From Syngnathus acus (Eukaryota; Chordata; Actinopteri; Syngnathiformes; Syngnathidae): a DNA stretch of 64,000 bases. The stretch lies in contig NC_051095.1 in NCBI RefSeq assembly GCF_901709675.1, forward strand, positions 19,933,456-19,997,455. Direction: 5' to 3'. Position numbers and translations under genes: made by a program. Below the pieces are notes generated by a model. That model was not told the DNA's origin and ran no database searches. It saw nothing but the letters and a program-made list of their open reading frames with translations. Below are positions 39,867 through 52,416 of this stretch, in pieces. Numbering within the stretch: the stretch's first letter is position 1; each line of letters starts with the position of its first letter.

Positions 39867-40066
39867 ATGGTGACCCACTGGGCCAGTTTGCTGTGATTCA
39901 TCAGGACGAGGGTGAATGGGGTTTGATCACTAAAGAGTCGCTGGACCGTGAGGCCAACGCCGCCTATGCGCTCACAATCACGGCCACGGACGGAAAGTTC
40001 CAGACGCCCATCAACGTGCATGTGGACGTACTTGACGATAATGACAACACACCGCAATGCCAACAG
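39867..40066 (+). CDS. fat2: fat2 coding exon 11 (repeat 28)
   Basis: Completes the Asp of YITDGDPLGQF, continues AVIHQDEGEWGLITKESLDRE and TDGKFQTPINVHVDV, and ends with linker LDDNDNTPQCQQ. Human FAT2 has YITEGDPLGQF and DVNDNSPQCSQ. The donor is CAACAG|GTTACA, phase 0. Confidence 0.94.
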
Positions 40067-40708
40067 GTTACAATATACACACATATTGTTAGCATTCGTC
40101 ACTGTCAGGGTTAGAATGTTTTGGGAGTTTTCATGAATATTTTTTTTTATGTGTGCTCTGTGATTGGTTGCAACGCTTGAGAGGATAAAAGTGATTCAGA
40201 TGGATACTTGTATCACGATTTGTCTCGTATGTGCTGGATTGTGACGAACTATCAGTGTAACTATGTACCGTATTTTCCGCACTATAAGGTGCACCGGATT
40301 ATAAGGCGCACCTTCAATGAATGGCCCATTTTAAAACTTTGTCCATATATAAGGCGCACCGGATTATAAGACGCATAGAATAAATAACTCAACGTTGCTC
40401 AAACGTTAATGCAATCACAATATAGTAACACTCAAAATAGTGAAAACAATAACAATATATCTATAACTCAACGTTGCTCAAACGTTAATATCACACAACA
40501 CACAAAATAAACACGTAATGCTTAAATTAGTCCTCATCCACAAATCCATATTGGTCCATACATAAGGCGCACCGGATTATAAGGCGCACTGTTGGCTTTT
40601 GAGAAAATTGGAGGTTTTTAGGTGCTCATTATTGTGCGGAAAACACGGTACTATTACACTTTAGGATGCTGCATCACATGTGCTAACCCTTATGTTGTGT
40701 GTTTTTAG
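40067..40708 (+). other. Intron 10 containing a complete MITE
   Basis: 642 bp, GT-AG, acceptor GTTTTTAG. More than half is the TA-flanked element at 40268-40648. Confidence 0.88.
40268..40648. mobile_element. TA-flanked MITE (CCGTATTTTCCGCAC termini), 381 bp
   Basis: The left end is CCGTATTTTCCGCACTATAA; the right end, on the other strand, reads CCGTGTTTTCCGCACAATAA. TA dinucleotides flank both ends (40266-40267, 40649-40650), consistent with a TA target duplication. Subterminal 'ATAAGGCGCACC' motifs repeat on each side. A direct duplication of 'ATAACTCAACGTTGCTCAAACGTTAA' type lies inside. No transposase is encoded. Superfamily not assigned. Confidence 0.85.
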
Positions 40709-40862
40709 CTGGTGTATTCAGAGGCTATCATGGAGAATTCTCCATCCAGCATGTTTGTGCTGAAAGTGTTAGCTTTGGATGCAGATGAGGGCCCGAATGC
40801 TTTGATCTCCTTTAGCCTGCATGGTCCCGATGCAGACCAGTTTCACCTGGACCACGTCACCG
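40709..40862 (+). CDS. fat2: fat2 coding exon 12 (repeat 29)
   Basis: LVYSEAIMENSPSSMFVLKV is followed by LALDADEGPNALISFSLHG and DADQFHLDHVTG. The donor is CACCG|GTATGT, phase 1. The adjoining intron (40863-41136, 274 bp) is plain. Confidence 0.92.
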
Positions 40863-41136
40863 GTATGTACCTACCCACACACTAGACAAAGTTATTTAGT
40901 AAGTCCAAGGTTAAACGTGTAGTTAGCCTTGTTTTATGTTTAGCCGGTACGTCAAACAAGGCAGTGTATTTTATTACCTACATATTGTACATTATTAGCT
41001 AGTCTTAAACTGACATACTATATGTACAGTACTTGGGTGCACTTTTTTTCCAATTTCGCAACTCGGACCTCTCTGTTCGAAGGGGCCTAGTGTGCTTTAC
41101 ATATAGTATTTAATGTAAGACATCTTTCCCCACTAG

Positions 41137-41370
41137 GCGAACTGTTCACCTTGGCTGCGCTGGACCGTGAGTTATTGTCAGAGTATAAGATGGTGGGGCG
41201 CGCGACTGACGGCGGCGGGCTGTCCTGCCAAGTGGACATTTTGCTAACAGTCCAGGACATGAATGACAACGCTCCACACTTCTCGTCCAGCCATTACCAT
41301 GTTAGTGTGTACGACAACACTACCAGGAGCACACCCGTTGCAGCTGTATACGCTCAGGACAAAGACACAG
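41137..41370 (+). CDS. fat2: fat2 coding exon 13: end of repeat 29, start of 30
   Basis: Reads [18 protein letters not shown] and [17 protein letters not shown], with linker [10 protein letters not shown], then [20 protein letters not shown]. Human FAT2 shares TGELTTLTALDRE, ATDGGGRSCQADI and VFDNTTVKTPVA. The donor is ACACAG|GTACCA, phase 1. Confidence 0.95.
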
Positions 41371-41901
41371 GTACCACAGGCAAAGATTTCAACAGATGTA
41401 TCCATTCTGGGATAAATTGAAATTCCAATGCATTTTGTTATCTCTCATGGTGTTTTTTGTTTTGCAATTTGGTAATATATTGATATGATGAAAAAAAACT
41501 GCAATATAGAATACACTATTGCATCAGGTATCGCTTCTTTGGCTGGCCCTCAAATGATCAGAATCTTAATATGTATCATTTATCTATTATACACATATCA
41601 ATAATATATCCATCCATCCATTTTCTCTACCGTTTGTCCCCACGGGGGTCGCGGGCGTGCTGCAACCTATCCCAGCAGTCATCGGGCAGTAGGCGGGGGA
41701 CACCCTGAACCGGTTGCCAGCCGATCGCAGGGCACACGGAGACGAACAACCATCCGCACTCGCACTCACACCTAGGGGCAATTTGCTCATTAACGCACCT
41801 TTGCGATTGGCCAAAGCCACCCTCAAATGTCTGCTTTAAACCAAAATTGCACACTATGGTTGTAAAGTTCTCACTAAATCCGGTACATTTGTTTCCTGTA
41901 G
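41371..41901 (+). other. Intron 11 (after exon 13)
   Basis: 531 bp, GT-AG, acceptor CCTGTAG. Mostly a truncated minus-strand DANA-like SINE. Confidence 0.88.
41610..41784 (-). mobile_element. DANA-like SINE, 5'-truncated
   Basis: Contains the tail-side half only: CCATCCATCCATTTTCTCTA, then GACCCCCGTGGGGAC-type and CTGCCCGATGACTGCTGGG-type blocks read on the minus strand, up to GCGAGTGCGGATGG. The tRNA-like head is absent, as expected for an incompletely reverse-transcribed copy. Confidence 0.85.
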
Positions 41902-42279
41902 GGCTAAACTCAGAGGTGCGGTATTCCCTGCTGGCGAACGATGATGGTTACTTCTCTCTGGACGAGTTTTCTGGCGTACTGCGTCTGGAGCGAGTGCTCG
42001 GCCCTGACACGCCGGCGCGCTTTCAACTAAAAGTGAAGGCATCAGACGGCGGCCTGCCTCGCCCGCTCCACTCCATCGCTGCGCTCACGGTGGATGTAGT
42101 GTCTCTGAATGACTACCGGCCCATCTTCTCCAGTGCCGAATACCTGGCCCAGGTCCCCGAGTCACTGTCCGTTGGCTCGCGGGTGATTAGCGTCTCGGCG
42201 CTCGACGGGGACACCTCAGTGGTGTACCGCATCGCATCTGGGAACGAGGACAGCCACTTCTTGTTGGACCCCAAAACAG
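41902..42279 (+). CDS. fat2: fat2 coding exon 14: end of repeat 30, most of 31
   Basis: GLNSEVRYSLLANDDGYFSL follows, then FSGVLRLERVLGPDTPARFQ. The degenerate linker VVSLNDYRPIF corresponds to SVVGLEDYLPVF of human FAT2. Repeat 31 starts SSAEYLAQVPESLSVGSRVI. The donor is AAACAG|GTACTA, phase 1. Confidence 0.94.
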
Positions 42280-42399
42280 GTACTATTATTTTGAGATATT
42301 TTGGGTGCTGATGTCTTATGCAGACGCCATTGTAAATATCATGTCTTCAAATTCATTAAGCATCACATTTTACACATAATTGGTAAGGTTCAATTATAC

Positions 42400-42990
42400 T
42401 GCCCATTTGAAGTTGTTTGAAAATTCAGGCCATGCAGCCAGTTTCCCTTAGCAACATGAAAGTTGTTAGGCATGTCTTATCATGAGTAGAGTATGCTGAG
42501 AAAAAAAAGAAGTTCGCCACTTTGGTTCAAAGCGGGCATATTTGGTTCAATTGGCACAGTTGCGATGACCATGAACCAAAAAAAAAAAAAGAATTAGGTA
42601 GGCATGTCTCTCTCTTGAGTATTCCCACAAAAACGTCTCATGAGGCTATGCAGTAAAATGCCTAAAAAAAACACGCAGGTTGGGTTTAATCTTGCAACTG
42701 TTCATTGAGTCCCTGAAGATAGTTTCAGATAGTAGTATGAAAATTAGTCAGCATATCTATTAGAATGAGTAGATTCACCCAAAAAGGTAAAAACTCAATT
42801 TTTGAGTCAGTTGCATCCAACCTAATGTTTTTTGGGGGCTCCCAAAGCCATTTTTAATTGGTAAATTCGATTGGTATGTCTATCATACACTCGGAAAAAA
42901 ATGTCAAGACATCAAGTGCAAAAAGACACACGTGAAGTCTGTCATTTTGGTTTGGAGTGATCATTTGAAAGTCAATTTGGTCATTTCCAG
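42400..42990 (-). repeat. Dispersed-family copies, reverse orientation
   Basis: Several GGCATGTCT...ATGAGTAGA...cores (near 42472, 42601, 42752) with CAGTTTCCCTTAGCAACATG. This is the reverse complement of the family arrayed at 22440-23170. At least three tandem partial units. Confidence 0.5.
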
Positions 42991-43339
42991 GCACCGTTTC
43001 AGTACTAACCTCTCTGTACTGTCTGATTGATGCTATCCACCTTATTTCTACGCCCCATGAGCCTTTGTGTGAAACTCGAGAAGCACTTCCCATATCTGAG
43101 TGATGTTACTTCCTCTGTGATGAATCTGAAAAGCGTATCAATACCTAAAAGGTAATCAGGTTGGTCGCATTTTGTTAAAAAGCGGCGGACAGTCTTAATT
43201 CGCTTCAAGCAGACGTATCTGTCTGCAGCCAAACTTCCCACTGCATGGTACATGACAGGGACAGTTCTTGTAAACAAGCTTCAGGAACAAGGTTTATCAT
43301 TTTGAACGTAATACTAGAATACTGTGTGTGTGTGTGTGT

Positions 43340-44400
43340 GCTTGCACACAGGGCGTTGTGATGCGAAGTGCAGTGGTGTTGGAGTAGTAGTGCTCGTAGT
43401 TAGTGCATGTTGCATGCTTCTTCCTGCTTGCTACCTTCTGCTTTCAGCTACTGCCGCCGGCTAGCCCCCTGTTTCCGGGGGCGAAAAGAGGAGCCGAGTG
43501 CGTAAGTCTCCTCAGCCGGTACATAGCCTCTCCACCGTCAAGACTTCTGCATGCCTCCTCGTAGCCACACATGGTAACTGGGTGCCTCACGGCTCCAGGC
43601 CAAATTGCAGGGGATCGATCGGGGGAGCAACAGTGGGCCCCTAGGCGCGACGTACAGGCCCACCGGCGCGTGGATGTCCTGGCGCCCGCTAACCACTGTC
43701 CCAGCTATGGGGGAAATAGCACCCCCGCTGCCTTGTGGGTATCGTCTGGAACGAAAAGGCTAAGGGAGCAAACCCCGACAGGAAACCCGGCTCGGACTCC
43801 GTTAGGCAGACTCATGCTTTAAAAAAAAGCATCGTTCTGGCAACCAGCTCAGTGGCCTAGTGGTAGAGTGTCCGCCCTGAGACTGGAAGGTTGTGGGTTC
43901 AAACCCCGGCCGGGTCATACCAAAGACTATAAAAATGGGACCCATTGCCTCCCTGCTTGGCACCAGCATTAAGGGTTGGAATTGGGGGGTTAGATCACCA
44001 AATGATTCCCGAGCGCGGCACCGCTGCTGCTCACTGCTCCCCTCTCCCCCAGGGGATGGATCAAAATCACATGGGGATGGGTTAAATGCAGAGGACAAAT
44101 TTCACCACACCCAGATGTGTGTGTGACGATCATTGGGACTTTAACTTTAACTTAACTTTAACTCCTGCAGCCAACCTGATGCCAAATGTATCGGTTCACC
44201 GTTCCTTTGGATGACAACAGGAAGGCCGAGAGGGAAGCCCTGATGCCTGGGAAACTCAAGGCTTCCATAAAACTTGCCCAGGCTTCTTGCGCACTGGAGA
44301 GGACTCACCAGCCACAGCAGACGCTGTGCAAAGAGCACCTAACCTCCAGACACAAGAAATCTATGGTCTTTCGAGACTGTGATGCCGATGACTAGAAAGA
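43340..44400 (+). repeat. GC-rich fragment of an unknown repeat, split by a SINE
   Basis: Unlike the AT-rich surroundings, 43430-43800 is strongly GC-rich. The fragment appears continuous across the SINE at 43843-44162: left flank ends CGTTCTGGCAA and the right resumes CTCCTGCAGCCAACC. A short frame after the SINE ends TTTCGAGACTGTGATGCCGA then a stop. It may be the 5' part of a non-LTR retrotransposon, but no reverse transcriptase is visible here. Confidence 0.35.
43843..44162 (+). mobile_element. tRNA-derived SINE, copy 3
   Basis: A box TGGCCTAGTGG, B box GGTTCAAACCC and the same body as copies at 5902 and 31311. It differs by a one- or two-base loss near 43963 and a tail of TTTAACTTTAACTTAAC. 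It is nested in the GC-rich fragment. Confidence 0.88.
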
Positions 44401-44899
44401 TGGACGGCACAAAAATGTTGTTTGGGGAAAAAAAAATCTTTCTGACATGAGTTCTTTGGTGTGACGGATGAACACTAAAGTTGCCTGGAGCCAAGCTGCT
44501 GCAAGGCAGAAAAACAAGTAATTCACACCAGAATCCAATTCATCCCCCAAAGGCAGCCGCGGGCTGCGTCTGCTCTCATGTTTAGGCTCATTGATTTATG
44601 CTAATAAGTCAGTGTGTAATATTTATTGATATGCTACTGTTAAGTTCTAATGTGCAACATAGCCTACAGCAGTGATTACAATCAGGTTTCTTAAACAACC
44701 GTTTTATTTTGATTTTCTAACGTTAACTTTGATAAATGATTGCATAATGTTGCTCTTCTTTTGAAGTGTGGCAAAAGAAGACAAAGAAAAATTAAAACAC
44801 TTATGAGCTATGCCTGAAAAGATACACAATTGTGGCCATTTTAGCCTCAGACGGCTTATTCTATTATGCCCTCGACACACGCACACACCAAAGACATTT

Positions 44900-45200
44900 T
44901 CCATTCTCAAGTTTGGTTAGCAAGTCACTAATGAGAAGACCCAAAGAAAATTCTCAAAAATCTCTGGCTAAAAAGACAGGAAGTCTGCCATGTTGTTTTG
45001 AAAGTCTATTTCATGGGTCATTTTGATTGATTTGTGCCAGTTAGAATTAAAAGAAAATAATAATTCAACCCCCAAACCAAATTTTGCGTAGCAACAATTT
45101 CTTTGACATGTTCATCATGAGTAGACTTACAAAAAGGAAGCCATGCCTGAAAAGACATTAAGTCTGCCAGTTTGGTTTGAAGCAGCAGTGTACATTTTGC
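44900..45200 (-). repeat. Dispersed-family copy, reverse orientation
   Basis: GACATGTTCATCATGAGTAG and AAGCCATGCCTGAAAAGACA match the reverse complement of the family, with a second partial unit upstream. Confidence 0.5.
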
Positions 45201-47076
45201 CAGTTTGGCTGTGAATTTAGAAATGCTCTGGAGAGAAAGTAACAGTGATTGGACAGGAGCAAGAACTATGACAACAAAGTCACCAATGTCCCAATGACTT
45301 TTAAGATATTAGTATCAAGAAAAGAATGAAGCGGGATAACTGGATGATGAAATGGGGGGAAAGCAGGTGGAGCTCTCCTGAAATTTTAGGCTCGAAATTG
45401 GCAGGGAATGTGATCAGTCTTCTTTGGGAAAGGAGAGTTGAAATCCACTACTACTGTGGGTAAAGCATGGTGGTGAAGTTTACTGCACTCCATAAAACAA
45501 GAAACACTACGAAGTAACCTCAACAAAGTCAGAACTTGACAAAACTATTTAACTCAAAAGTAGCATGAACATAATTATATATAAATATATATATATTTTA
45601 TTAAAATCCAACAATGCTTCTCTGACATTATGAAGCATTCATGGTCCAAATGTTGTTTTATTGTTTATGTTGTTGTCTTGCTGCATCTGTGTTCGTGCCT
45701 TGAATCAATCAATAGTCCTTCTCTGGTCCTAGAACTAAATGTTTTATTGCTTTGAACTTCTACTCATCGTGGACTTTGAGTCAAGCTTTGAGTTTGGTGT
45801 TTGGACCCGATGCCCTTCGGAAGATTTCTTACGTTTGCTCTCGAAAAAATCGTTAAAAGTCAACCAGCCTCATCGATCACCACTCTACGCTCTTGCACTC
45901 ATTATCTGGGGGCAAGCGTCAAGTTTGGACAGTGCAGATGCAGCGATAAGAAGTTTGATCACCAGGAATAAAGCTAAGCATTGGTGGGAATCCCAATGAC
46001 TTTTGGCGAGAAAACCGTCAGATATTTATTTATGAGGTCATGTACAAGAAGAGCAAGATGTTCATCTGACTGAACTCAACAAAGTTCAACCTCGGGGAGG
46101 AGGAGGGAGGTTCTTGATTGATTGTCAAATGTCTTAATACAATGAATGAAACATGAATGCAGTGAGCTTGTTCTGATGCCAAGTTTTTGTTGTCGTAACC
46201 ACGGCAATCAAGTGGTTAAAATCAAAAACACAAACCAGGGTATATCTGATGGATGGTGCCATTTTTTTTTCCAATGACCCCATTATAAATGTAAGATCAA
46301 TTAAACACATCTACTTTGTGTGCCTCTAAAATCAGTAACAATTAGAGGTGGCTATTTTTGAGAGAAAACATTTGTAAGCTTATGACTATAATGATTCATT
46401 TTTAAAAGTTATAATTATATGAGAATACAAATTTATTTAATCAAGATTTTATTCATCTTTGCAAAAACAAAGATCGTATTTGTTGAGATAAAAAGGGCCA
46501 TGAGATATAGGTGTCATATATCAATATGATGGCTCCTCTCAAGCATCATTCATAACTGCCACTTTGCTCAATAGAAATAAAAAGGAAAGCGAAAAATGAT
46601 CCACAAAGTTAGGAAAATGTCCACAATATGCATCGCGCAACTCGTGCCTAATGAATTGACCATTGGCACGTCACTTCACTACATTTTTCTCTCATCGCCA
46701 ACTTGCAAATGGAGACGCTTCCTGCACAAATTTAATAATTCCACATTGCAATATGAAAAACAAACCTCTGTGCATCCCGCAGAGACCGGCATGTAAACAA
46801 TAACAGGCTACACCATTTTACATTCTCACACACATAAAATAATTGTGTTATGCCCTCAAGGAACAAAAGGGAGCGGTGTATAATATGATTTGATTCTTTA
46901 AGTGGCAAGCACTTTTCACACTTCTTCCATTTCAATGCTTGAAGTTGTATAGCAAGTCTTTATTAAAGCTCAAACTTGCTTCTCTCATTAACCAACATTG
47001 AGAGGTGTGCCTTTACTGTTATTTAAAGGAATTTCATCAATTTCCTACACTGCTTCTCCTCATAAGGTTTGTGGGT

Positions 47077-47160
47077 AAACTGGACCATTTTCTAATTGAC
47101 TGTGGGCGAGAGTCAGGCTATACCCTGGACTGCTTGCTAATCAATTACAGATCTACAGAT
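47077..47160 (-). mobile_element. Highly decayed SINE tail relic
   Basis: GGCTATACCCTGGACTGCTT and TAATCAATTACAG resemble the ACACCCTGAACCGGTTGCC/AATCGCAGG block of the DANA-like elements. Only about 80 bp are recognisable. Confidence 0.35.
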
Positions 47161-48666
47161 AATTTAGTGTCTTCAATCATCATAATATGCACTTAGGATG
47201 TTTGAGGAAGGCCTTGTTTGAGGAAGGCCTTGTTAACCACAACTCACTGTGCTGCATAAAAACACATGTCTGCATGTGTGTTTTAATAAAACCGCCGTGC
47301 AACAACAACACATCTGTGCGGCAAATGCAATTGTTTTATCTAGGGGGAAACTGATGGGTGTTAATAAGAGCAAGAAACGTCCTTGAGAGGAATAGACAGA
47401 GGTGAAGAAATAAGCAGAAAACCAGAAAGGAAAAAACATAGAAACAAGCACAAATAATTTGAATATTTTATAAGGACGGGAGCAACGGGAGGCCTTGCCC
47501 ACACTGCACCTCCCCAAACATTGCAGAGCCTTGTGGTTAGCCTCTCCTCAACATTTATGATCTGAGCAAGAACACTTTTGTATAGTAGTGCTCTGATATT
47601 TTTCAAGATACAAGCTGGTCTTCACCCGATGTTTTGCTTCGAAATTTTGAGATGCGAGTGCTGTATGTTAGCAGTGACGTCAACAAACCTCATTTTACAA
47701 AAGGAGCTCCTTGGCAACAAGTGAACAATTCTTTGGAAATAAAAAATTACACATTAGGCCAACAACAATTTTTGTTTTTTGAGGGGGATGGCTGTAATAC
47801 GTTAATGGCATGTCCATTTGTTTCACTGTTGTATCACTGTGTTTTTGTATTTGGTAGTTTTTCCATGCAGCACCAATAGGTCAGTCAGTCAGGACATGAA
47901 CATACACAACTGAGATGAAGATGAATCCCACGAGAGCAATAATAATCCTACAAAATTGAGAAAATCATCGATTGATTGTCCCTTAAGGGTTCATCCGGCG
48001 CGATGGCACGACAGCTCGACTTATTGAGGGGGTAAATGAACACGGCAAGTGGCTCAGGCATTCATTGATTCTCAAGTGATGATTGCGTCTGTCACCCCAT
48101 GTGAAAAATGCTCAGTATGCAGAGGCACGTCGCCGCTGCCATAGTTTGACACTTGTGCCACGAGTCGCCGGGAAAATGCAGGGAATAGCTAACGGTAAAG
48201 TCTTTGTTGCATGTTTACAAGAGCACATGACCAATGATGCTGCTTTTGTCGAAGTACTGCATAACCTGTGCAACGCTATTGAAAAAAAAAACCTTTTTCG
48301 AGAAGTTTGATAAAAATACATTCATTTGTGTGTTCCACAAGTGTGCACAGCCTCTCACAACAGGGATGTGGCTTTTGAATTGACTAATCACATAAATTGA
48401 CTAATAACATTCATATTCAACTGTTTCACGTTGAAAGATAATAGTCGACTGGGAAGGGAGCTGCGGCCGTCACACACCAAAAACTTTTCGGGGGCATTGT
48501 GATGCTATTTTGTTTAAATACTCAGACTTTTAGTCAAAAACCTGACTAGACTAAAAAGAGTATGAACCTGACTCAAACTAATAAAAACCAAAATGACGTC
48601 TTGACACAAAGACTAGACCAAAACTAAAACGGGCTTCCAATAACAACACTCCTCGTGTTGGGCTTT

Positions 48667-49060
48667 TCAGCCATTACTGCCGCATTCAGCAATGAGCTCT
48701 GATTTTTTTTCTCTCTTGCGCTGGTTCACCTCCTCGATATGGTCATCCCAGGGGACTGTCTGTTCCAACAGCATCACCCCATTGGGTGTGATGTTGACCT
48801 TTCTCATGTAATCTGATGAAAGCTTGAGTTTTCTTGGGAGTGACCTGAGACTCTTTGTTCTGGATCGCTGAACGGATGGATTCTGCCAATGACCTAAGGA
48901 CTTGGTCATGGCGTAACCGATAACGGCGTCCTCAAGAACCTCCCCTGAGGTACTTGTCCATCATCACCTCTCTGCCGCGGTTGATTAACTCTGTTAAGCC
49001 GCTAAAGAGGCTCGGTGGTTCGAGCATGGAGGGCAATGCTTCTCAAGAACAAGGGAAGCC
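48667..49060 (-). pseudogene. Decayed retrotransposon-like ORF fragment
   Basis: The minus-strand frame 48909-48667 ends with VMLLEQTVPWDDHIEEVNQR and KREKKSELIAECGSNG. I know the pattern LELTVPWEDRIEEAxERK...ELxxEC from the C-terminal part of repetitive reverse-transcriptase-containing fish proteins. Upstream codons (to about 49060) look related but are in other frames. It is a short broken relic, not a gene. Confidence 0.4.
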
Positions 49061-49494
49061 ACAGCCGTCTCATGAGGGACTGGCTAATGGTCTACTCTAG
49101 TATCTCTACTGTCGTCACCTGAGCCTCAGAGAGCAGAATATTCTGGGCATTACACTGAATCCATGCTTTGAACTATTCTGAGGATTAGCATAATATCGAT
49201 AGATTGACAGATTTATCAGTCACTGTAAACCAGGCTTTATGGTTGCTCTTCTTTGTGTCCCACCCAGGGGCAAGTGGAACTTGTTAGCCATTTAACATTT
49301 CTTGAGAACCAAAGACCTGGACTTTAATGAAGGGGTCCCTCAATGTGTGGTCGCCACATGCCCAGCAATGCTCTAGAATGAATTGTGCATGAATTAATTC
49401 CTCCATTCTCAATTATGAAGAGGTGTTACCAATTGTATACAAAAATAAAATGAGAGTTTTTCAAAAAGACTTACTATTCTAAATATGTCTACAG

Positions 49495-49706
49495 GTGGGC
49501 TGACCCTAGCCGCCCCGCTGGACTTCGAGGTGTCTCGGGAGTTTTACCTGTCGGTGGAGGGCAGCCGGGGCAGGTCATCACTGGCCGATGTCACCATTGT
49601 GGTGGTCAACGTAAGCGACATCAACGACAATGCTCCCATCTTTTCCCGCGGTGACTACAGTGCTGAGATATCTGAAGAGCGAGCCCCAGGAAGCCTGGTG
49701 ATCAAG
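49495..49706 (+). CDS. fat2: fat2 coding exon 15: end of repeat 31, start of 32
   Basis: GLTLAAPLDFEVSREFYLSVE is followed by SSLADVTIVVVNVSDINDNA (linker) and SRGDYSAEISEERAPGSLVI. Human FAT2 has ASLDFETSPKYFLSIE and SLSDVTTVMVNITDVN. The donor is ATCAAG|GTACAC, phase 0. Confidence 0.94.
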
Positions 49707-51454
49707 GTACACCTGTAGAACATCAACACACTTGCAGAACAATCATATATACTAAATTCTAATTCAATGTGCACGTTGCTACAGGGAGCATGTAGCTGTC
49801 TTCATTCGCTTAGCTTGCTATAAGTTAGTAAGAAACTAGGCCTCACTTTAGTAGTTATTTTATCACTTTTTGAGCTAAGAGCAGCAGACTGCTTTTGGAG
49901 TCAGATGAGATTTTCCTCTATTTAATAAGTAATACATTCCATACATACATACATACGTCTTTCAGGATCTTTAATGTGATGTCCTGACATGTTGTGAACA
50001 ATATGATGTATTATGTATTGCATTACAGTGACTCTTTCACCTATTGCTGGATTTTCCTAAAGAATATTTTTAGAAGTTACATTGGATTTTTTTTTCATCT
50101 ATTTTTCTTTCTTTCGTAGCCGTTCTTCGTGAAAAACACTTATTGGTTTTCAAGAATTTCGGGTGGTAAAGACTGTCAATTATATGTGGATTTTCACGAT
50201 CCATGAGTCAGTTCGGTCCCTAGCCTTCGTGAATAGCAGGGGTCCACTGTACCGTACATTATACAACAACAAAGGCGTGAGTACGACGCACCGACCAACA
50301 CAAACACGCCAACTGCAATAGCTGCCTTTTTTTTTTTTTTACACATTGTCATGATGTGCAAGAGGTGAACTTATCCTGTGTGAGCCATCACGTCGGATAC
50401 CGTGAGGGAGATAAGGCGGCAATAACACAGCTCAGTGACTTGCTGATGGCAGTGTAATCACACACTGTCCTATTTGACATTTTTCTGCTGACGATTCTTC
50501 GCTGCACACCTTCAGCGCTTTTGCGTGTTTAAACTCGGCCGACATTGTTCTCTCCTCATAAAACATAAAAAAATATCAATTTCAGGCTGAGATGTATCCA
50601 TTTTTAGCAGCATTAGTATTGGGGATGGGGAAATAGCAAGGGTGATGGCAACGACATACCAAACGACATTGTGTGCACTGGTCTTAAACATGAGAATGAC
50701 AGAAAAATACATCAGACTTTCTGAAGACATTGAGGGGTTCTGGTTTGGTGACGTCAGTATTGCATCTCAACTTTTTGCAGATTATGTGGTTCTTTGGGTT
50801 CAAGCCACACTCTTCAACGAACTCTCACTAAAGTGGTTCGCAAATGAAGTGTAAAGTGGTTAGGATGAGAATCAGCGTCTCCAAATATGAGACCTCGGTT
50901 GTGTTGTTAACAACACTGCCCAAATCAATGATTAAAAAGATGCCAGGTATTTAAATTGTGCCGTCAAACGCCGCTGAACCACGCCCTGCTCTCGCCACTG
51001 TCCATGAAAGATTTCTACTATCCCCTGGAAAAATTGATGCTACTTGGTCTATTTATGCTCACACACGTTTGAGCCACAAAAACATGTTCACTTCAATCCT
51101 CTGTGTGGCCAAAGTCCTTCCCATCAGGTTTTTCCTACGCTGACAAAATTGAAAATGAAATAATGAAAAATTGTTTCACACCATAGCTCCACAATAATTA
51201 CTTGTCAGTTTTTGCTTAATTTCAGCAATTATCCTCAAACATGTATAATGTACAGTATTTAGAAAAAGTTTCAGAATTCACTTTACAGGGTTTCTACGGT
51301 AATGTATGTGATGTGTATAGTATGTGTAATATTGATGTATGTTTGTATTCATGTATGAATCAGTCAAAGACAAATTTCATAGGGAGACCAAGAGACTGCT
51401 TGAATGTTTGACGACCCCTGCTCTAGTCTAATGTCCTTCACCCCTCTCCAAAAG
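49707..51454 (+). other. Intron 13, 1.7 kb
   Basis: GT-AG, acceptor CCAAAAG. A TTCGTGAATAGCAGGGGTCC block near 50228 is a known type of interspersed fish repeat. The rest is unrecognised. Confidence 0.82.
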
Positions 51455-51595
51455 GTTACGGCCAGCGATCGCGATGGTCCACCCAGCAACAACCTGCTGC
51501 GTTACTCCATCGTGAGCGGCGACCCTCTGCGCCAATTTGCCATTGACCCTCGAAGCGGCGAGATCAGCGTTTGTGCTGGCCTGGACCGGGAGGAG
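51455..51595 (+). CDS. fat2: fat2 coding exon 16 (repeat 32)
   Basis: VTASDRDGPPSNNLLRYSIV, then SGDPLRQFAIDPRSGEISVC and AGLDREE. 47 codons, phase 0-0. The acceptor is AAAAG and the donor GAGGAG|GTCAGT. Confidence 0.93.
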
Positions 51596-52272
51596 GTCAG
51601 TGAGGCATATGATGTGCTGTCATACATCCCGGCATATCATTGCCATTTACCAGACACAGTGAAAAGTGGCATGCACCCTTTTATTTGATCTTTCTCAAAT
51701 TTCATTGTGGGGTGGGTTTTATTTATTTTATAATCATATTATGCAAAAATGGGAAATGCATTTACTGACGTGATCAATGACTGATCTTTTGGCGATGCCA
51801 TGCCATAACATCATAAAATAAAGCATTTATATTGTGTATGGAAAAATGACGGTCAGTCGTCGTGATTTATATTAATATTTTAGATTGGTCATTTGTTTTC
51901 ATCTTTTACATTCTATCCATATCCAAGCGAAAAATTATGATCTTTGTTGCTTAAAAATTTGATGATTTTTTTTTGAGACTTTTCATAACATTTTAGGATG
52001 AAATAGCCCTCCCAAATAATTTTAACAAACGGCGTGAAACTTGTCATGATGAATTCCTTTAATGATCTTCTTGTCTTTGATCTTCTTCTGGGAGAGAGTC
52101 CAACTTTTGGGATCCAATGAGAAAAACAACTCAGTCTATCTAAAACGTGCAAGTCATGACAATATGAAAGGGACCATTAAAAAAACGATTGCAAATGTGT
52201 AGATGATCAAATTGAGCGTAAGACCAGTAATTAGGTGCAATAAAATCATTTTATATGTGTCTGTCTGTCCAG
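51596..52272 (+). other. Intron 14
   Basis: 677 bp, GT-AG, acceptor CTGTCCAG. AT-rich; nothing recognised. Confidence 0.85.
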
Positions 52273-52416
52273 CATCCTCATTACTCCCTGACGGTCCAGG
52301 CAGCTGACGAAGGCCATCCACCGCTTTTGTCCGCCGTCCTCGTCACCATCACTGTTGCCGACGCCAATGACAACCCACCTCTTTTCTCCCAGGTCCAGCA
52401 GAGTCTCCTGTTACAG
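52273..52416 (+). CDS. fat2: fat2 coding exon 17: end of repeat 32, start of 33
   Basis: HPHYSLTVQAADEGHPPLLS, then VTITVADANDNPPLFSQVQQ with the linker, ending SLLLQ. 48 codons, phase 0-0. The donor is TTACAG|GTTAGA. Confidence 0.93.

Larger units (their letters stand above)
42280..49494 (+). other. Intron 12, 7.2 kb, rich in mobile-element debris
   Basis: GT-AG, acceptor GTCTACAG. Contains reverse copies of the dispersed family (42400-42990, 44900-45200), a GC-rich block split by a SINE (43340-44400), a faint SINE relic (47077-47160), and a decayed retrotransposon-like open frame (48667-49060). AT-rich sequence 45500-46600 shows nothing I recognise. Confidence 0.85.
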